From Burkholderiaceae bacterium (lineage in GTDB: Bacteria; Pseudomonadota; Gammaproteobacteria; Burkholderiales; Burkholderiaceae): a stretch of DNA of 28,394 nucleotides. The DNA is taken from positions 1 to 28,394 of the forward strand of contig JASLEM010000308.1 in the NCBI GenBank assembly GCA_030151165.1, read 5' to 3'. The notes under the pieces are model-generated. The model searched no databases, was not told the DNA's origin, and saw nothing but the letters and a program-made list of their open reading frames with translations. Shown here piece by piece: positions 23,747 through 28,394 of the stretch; the stretch's first letter is position 1, and each line of letters starts with the position of its first letter. A program made the translations under genes and the position numbers.

Positions 23747-24124
23747 ATGTCCCACGCCACGCCCGCCATCACGAAGTTCGACCCACCGTCCACGCCGCCC
23801 GAGATCGACCATCCGCGCGAGGAGCGGCGCGAGATCGGCGCCCCCGAGCGCCGTACCTGGGTGCTGTACGAGAGCGCACCGGCCGGGCTCGTCGCCGGCA
23901 TCTGGGAGTGCGAGGTGGGGCGCTGGCGCATCCAGATGGATCCGACCGAGCACGAGTACATGGTGGTGCTGCAGGGCCGCGCGCGGCTGCACGCGCTGGA
24001 CGGCACGTTCACCGAGGTCGGCCCGGGCGAAGCGATCGTGATCCCGGCCGGATTCGCCGGGTCGTTCGAGGTGTTGGAGCGGCTGCGCAAGCATTTCGTG
24101 ATCGCCGTCGGCCCGGCGGACTGA
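23747..24124 (+). CDS. Cupin domain protein (Cupin_3 / DUF861 type)
   Basis: A 125-residue single-domain cupin. The conserved barrel covers about residues 45-122: GIWECEVGRWRIQMDPTEHE with the first metal-motif residues (HEYMVVLQGRARL), then GTFTEVGPGEAIVIPAGFAG in the second motif. The class is similar to ethanolamine-utilisation EutQ and (S)-ureidoglycine aminohydrolase-like cupins, but many members have unknown function. It follows dtd by 56 bp on the same strand; the ATG at 23747 lacks a strong ribosome site (CCGAG precedes). No export signal. Confidence 0.85.
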   Translation: MSHATPAITKFDPPSTPPEIDHPREERREIGAPERRTWVLYESAPAGLVAGIWECEVGRWRIQMDPTEHEYMVVLQGRARLHALDGTFTEVGPGEAIVIPAGFAGSFEVLERLRKHFVIAVGPAD

Positions 24125-24174
24125 CGTCCGCACGCCCGCACGCGTGGCCCGGGCGCTCGCGGCGCGCGGGCGGC

Positions 24175-24246
24175 GACGTGGCGGCGCGATGGATGTCGCG
24201 GGCGGCGTCGACGTCGCGGGCGCCCTGCCGCGACCGTCGCCACGTC
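24175..24246. terminator. Inverted-repeat cluster between the convergent cupin and TonB-like genes
   Basis: GACGTGGCG (24175-24183) and CGCCACGTC (24238-24246) are perfect 9-bp arms; the right arm overlaps the stop codon of the minus-strand gene. Between them are two copies of GTCGCGGGCG and an inner TCGCGG/CCGCGA pair. The position between two converging genes suggests a shared 3'-end structure. No T tract is seen, so intrinsic termination is not shown. Confidence 0.3.
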
Positions 24247-24673
24247 AGAGCCCGCGCTGCGGCAGCGCCAGCGTCTTCAGCGCGAAATGGCTGTCGTTCT
24301 GGAACAGCCAGACCTCGACGAAGCCGTCACGGTGCAGCTGTTCGACGAGCGGCTCCGGCACGTTGGCGGGCGTCGCCAGGTGCTCGACGCTCGCGATCGC
24401 CTTGCGCGTGAGGCCGGGCTCGAGGTTGTTGTCGCGCATGACCTCGGCGGCCCAGTGGCCGGCCTCGTTCAGCTTGACCCGCAGGACGACCACCGCGCGC
24501 AGCAACGGTTGCGGCGCCTCGCGGTTGATCTCGGCGGCGGAGTCCTCGTAGACCTTCTGCGCGAATTCCTTGCGCACTTGCTCCAGGCTCTTGAGACCGC
24601 CCTGGGACTGCGCCTGCGCCGTGGCGACGCCCAGGGTGACGAGCAAGGAGAAGGCGACGGCAAGGCGGCTCAT
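24245..24673 (-). CDS. Secreted protein of unknown function, possibly TonB C-terminal-like
   Basis: A 142-residue protein with a signal peptide (residues 1-22, cleavage likely after TAQA-Q or nearby AQA). The ATG at 24673 has a GAGGAA site and is preferred to an ORF start at 24715. The mature part, from LLRAVVVLRVKLNEAGHWAA through LTRKAIASVEHL to FVEVWLFQNDSHFALKTL, has the beta-alpha-alpha-beta-beta pattern of TonB C-terminal-like domains (a strand with a dG-like turn, two helices, two strands). That match is by eye and tentative. It would be periplasmic. It lies after the 99-residue gene on the same strand, 138 bp away, and converges with the cupin gene. Confidence 0.72.
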   Translation of the reverse strand: MSRLAVAFSLLVTLGVATAQAQSQGGLKSLEQVRKEFAQKVYEDSAAEINREAPQPLLRAVVVLRVKLNEAGHWAAEVMRDNNLEPGLTRKAIASVEHLATPANVPEPLVEQLHRDGFVEVWLFQNDSHFALKTLALPQRGL

Positions 24674-24788
24674 GGCGGTTCCTCGAAGCAGGGCGGGCGA
24701 ACGGACTCGTCCCACCGTGTCTTCGGCAGCGCGCCGCGCGGGTTGAGCGGCGCGGCGGTCGCGTCGGTAACCGTGTGTTCCCGCGCGA

Positions 24789-24810
24789 GCCGGGCGTATC
24801 GTCGCCCGGC
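24789..24810 (-). terminator. Perfect 8-bp hairpin after the 99-residue gene
   Basis: GCCGGGCG (24789-24796) and CGCCCGGC (24803-24810) flank a 6-nt loop, and the stem begins one base after the minus-strand stop codon (24812). It lacks a following T tract, so it is a likely mRNA 3'-end structure or weak terminator. Confidence 0.45.
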
Positions 24811-24811
24811 C

Positions 24812-25111
24812 TCAGTCGTCGCCGCGCGCGTCCGCCCAGCGCGCGACGCGCTTCTTCACGTCGTCGGTGAACTTGCGCAGCATCGCGTGGTCGCGGGCGC
24901 GGGCGTGCTCCCAGTCCGGCGAGCGGGACGGGCGCTTCGCGACCTCGAGCGCGAGCTCGGCGCCGTCGACGCGCGCCCGTACCGCGGGCTGGCCGTTGAA
25001 CTCGAACGCGCCGCCGCGCTCGACGAACTTCAGGTCGCGCAGCGTGCGCCTGAGCGTGGCGAGCGCGGTGGCCGGGTCGAAGGGCGGCGGGGCGAAGAAG
25101 TCGTCGGACAT
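24812..25111 (-). CDS. Small conserved-looking hypothetical protein
   Basis: A 99-residue soluble protein that I cannot name. The start MSDDFFAPPPFDPATALATL is Pro-rich, followed by an amphipathic helix (LRRTLRDLKFVER), a short strand segment (FEFNGQPAVRARVDGAELAL), and a basic helical end (RKFTDDVKKRVARWADARGD). No signal peptide or membrane segment. The ATG at 25111 is the natural start; longer ORFs in this frame run up to 25288 without a ribosome site. It is divergent from the histidine kinase gene (200-bp gap) and ends in a hairpin. Confidence 0.65.
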   Translation of the reverse strand: MSDDFFAPPPFDPATALATLRRTLRDLKFVERGGAFEFNGQPAVRARVDGAELALEVAKRPSRSPDWEHARARDHAMLRKFTDDVKKRVARWADARGDD

Positions 25112-25311
25112 GGTGCTGGCTCGTCGTGGTCGATGAAGACGCGGTGATTTTCGCGGTGGCGCGCGCGTGTCGCGGGCGGGCGCGCGCGAACGCATCGCCG
25201 CGGCCCGATTCTGCGGCCGAAAGCGCGCAACAAGGCACGTCGCGCAGCGCTGGCGCGAACGACGCGCGACTATGATCGACCTCGGCATTCCTGCCCGTGC
25301 TTGCGTGGTCC

Positions 25312-28394
<3,083 letters not shown>

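Overview
The window is about 28.4 kb of very GC-rich, densely packed bacterial chromosome. Gene content and order (slt-cca on one strand; a folM-like gene, folB and ttcA in a row; a family-4 uracil-DNA glycosylase facing glmU; a MidA-type methyltransferase) fit a betaproteobacterium of the order Burkholderiales, probably the Roseateles/Mitsuaria/Rubrivivax side. The taxonomic call is inference from gene order and base composition. I saw no rRNA, tRNA, CRISPR array, insertion sequence or phage gene.

Layout. 1-2963: the 3' part of a uracil-DNA glycosylase gene faces glmU; behind glmU on the same strand is a DUF4136 lipoprotein gene. 2964-3487: a non-genic stretch dominated by a 21-bp, dyad-symmetric tandem repeat array (14 units, 3166-3459) that is also one large imperfect inverted repeat centred near 3280. 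3488-5802 (minus): a tight set of a pteridine-reductase-like SDR, folB and ttcA, with folB and ttcA overlapping by ATGA. 5824-8819 (plus): MidA methyltransferase, DUF2905 membrane protein, AhpD-like protein, a Tat-exported HAD protein and a small tautomerase. 8844-12845 (minus): slt, cca and an isochorismatase-family hydrolase. A GST gene follows at 12903-13589 (minus).

13829-21395 is the most accessory-looking part: an HlyD-type adaptor overlapping a C39-peptidase ABC exporter (plus), a 741-residue TPR/winged-helix regulator (minus), and, divergent from it, a clostripain-like (C11) cysteine peptidase with an EF-hand-like loop, closed by a strong intrinsic terminator. No double-glycine precursor is obvious, so the exporter's cargo is unknown. 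The grouping suggests a regulated export/proteolysis module, but that is inference.

21581-28394: an unrecognised tail-anchored protein, a cation diffusion facilitator, D-aminoacyl-tRNA deacylase, a cupin protein, two small minus-strand genes, and a large MASE1-CHASE hybrid histidine kinase that runs off the right edge.
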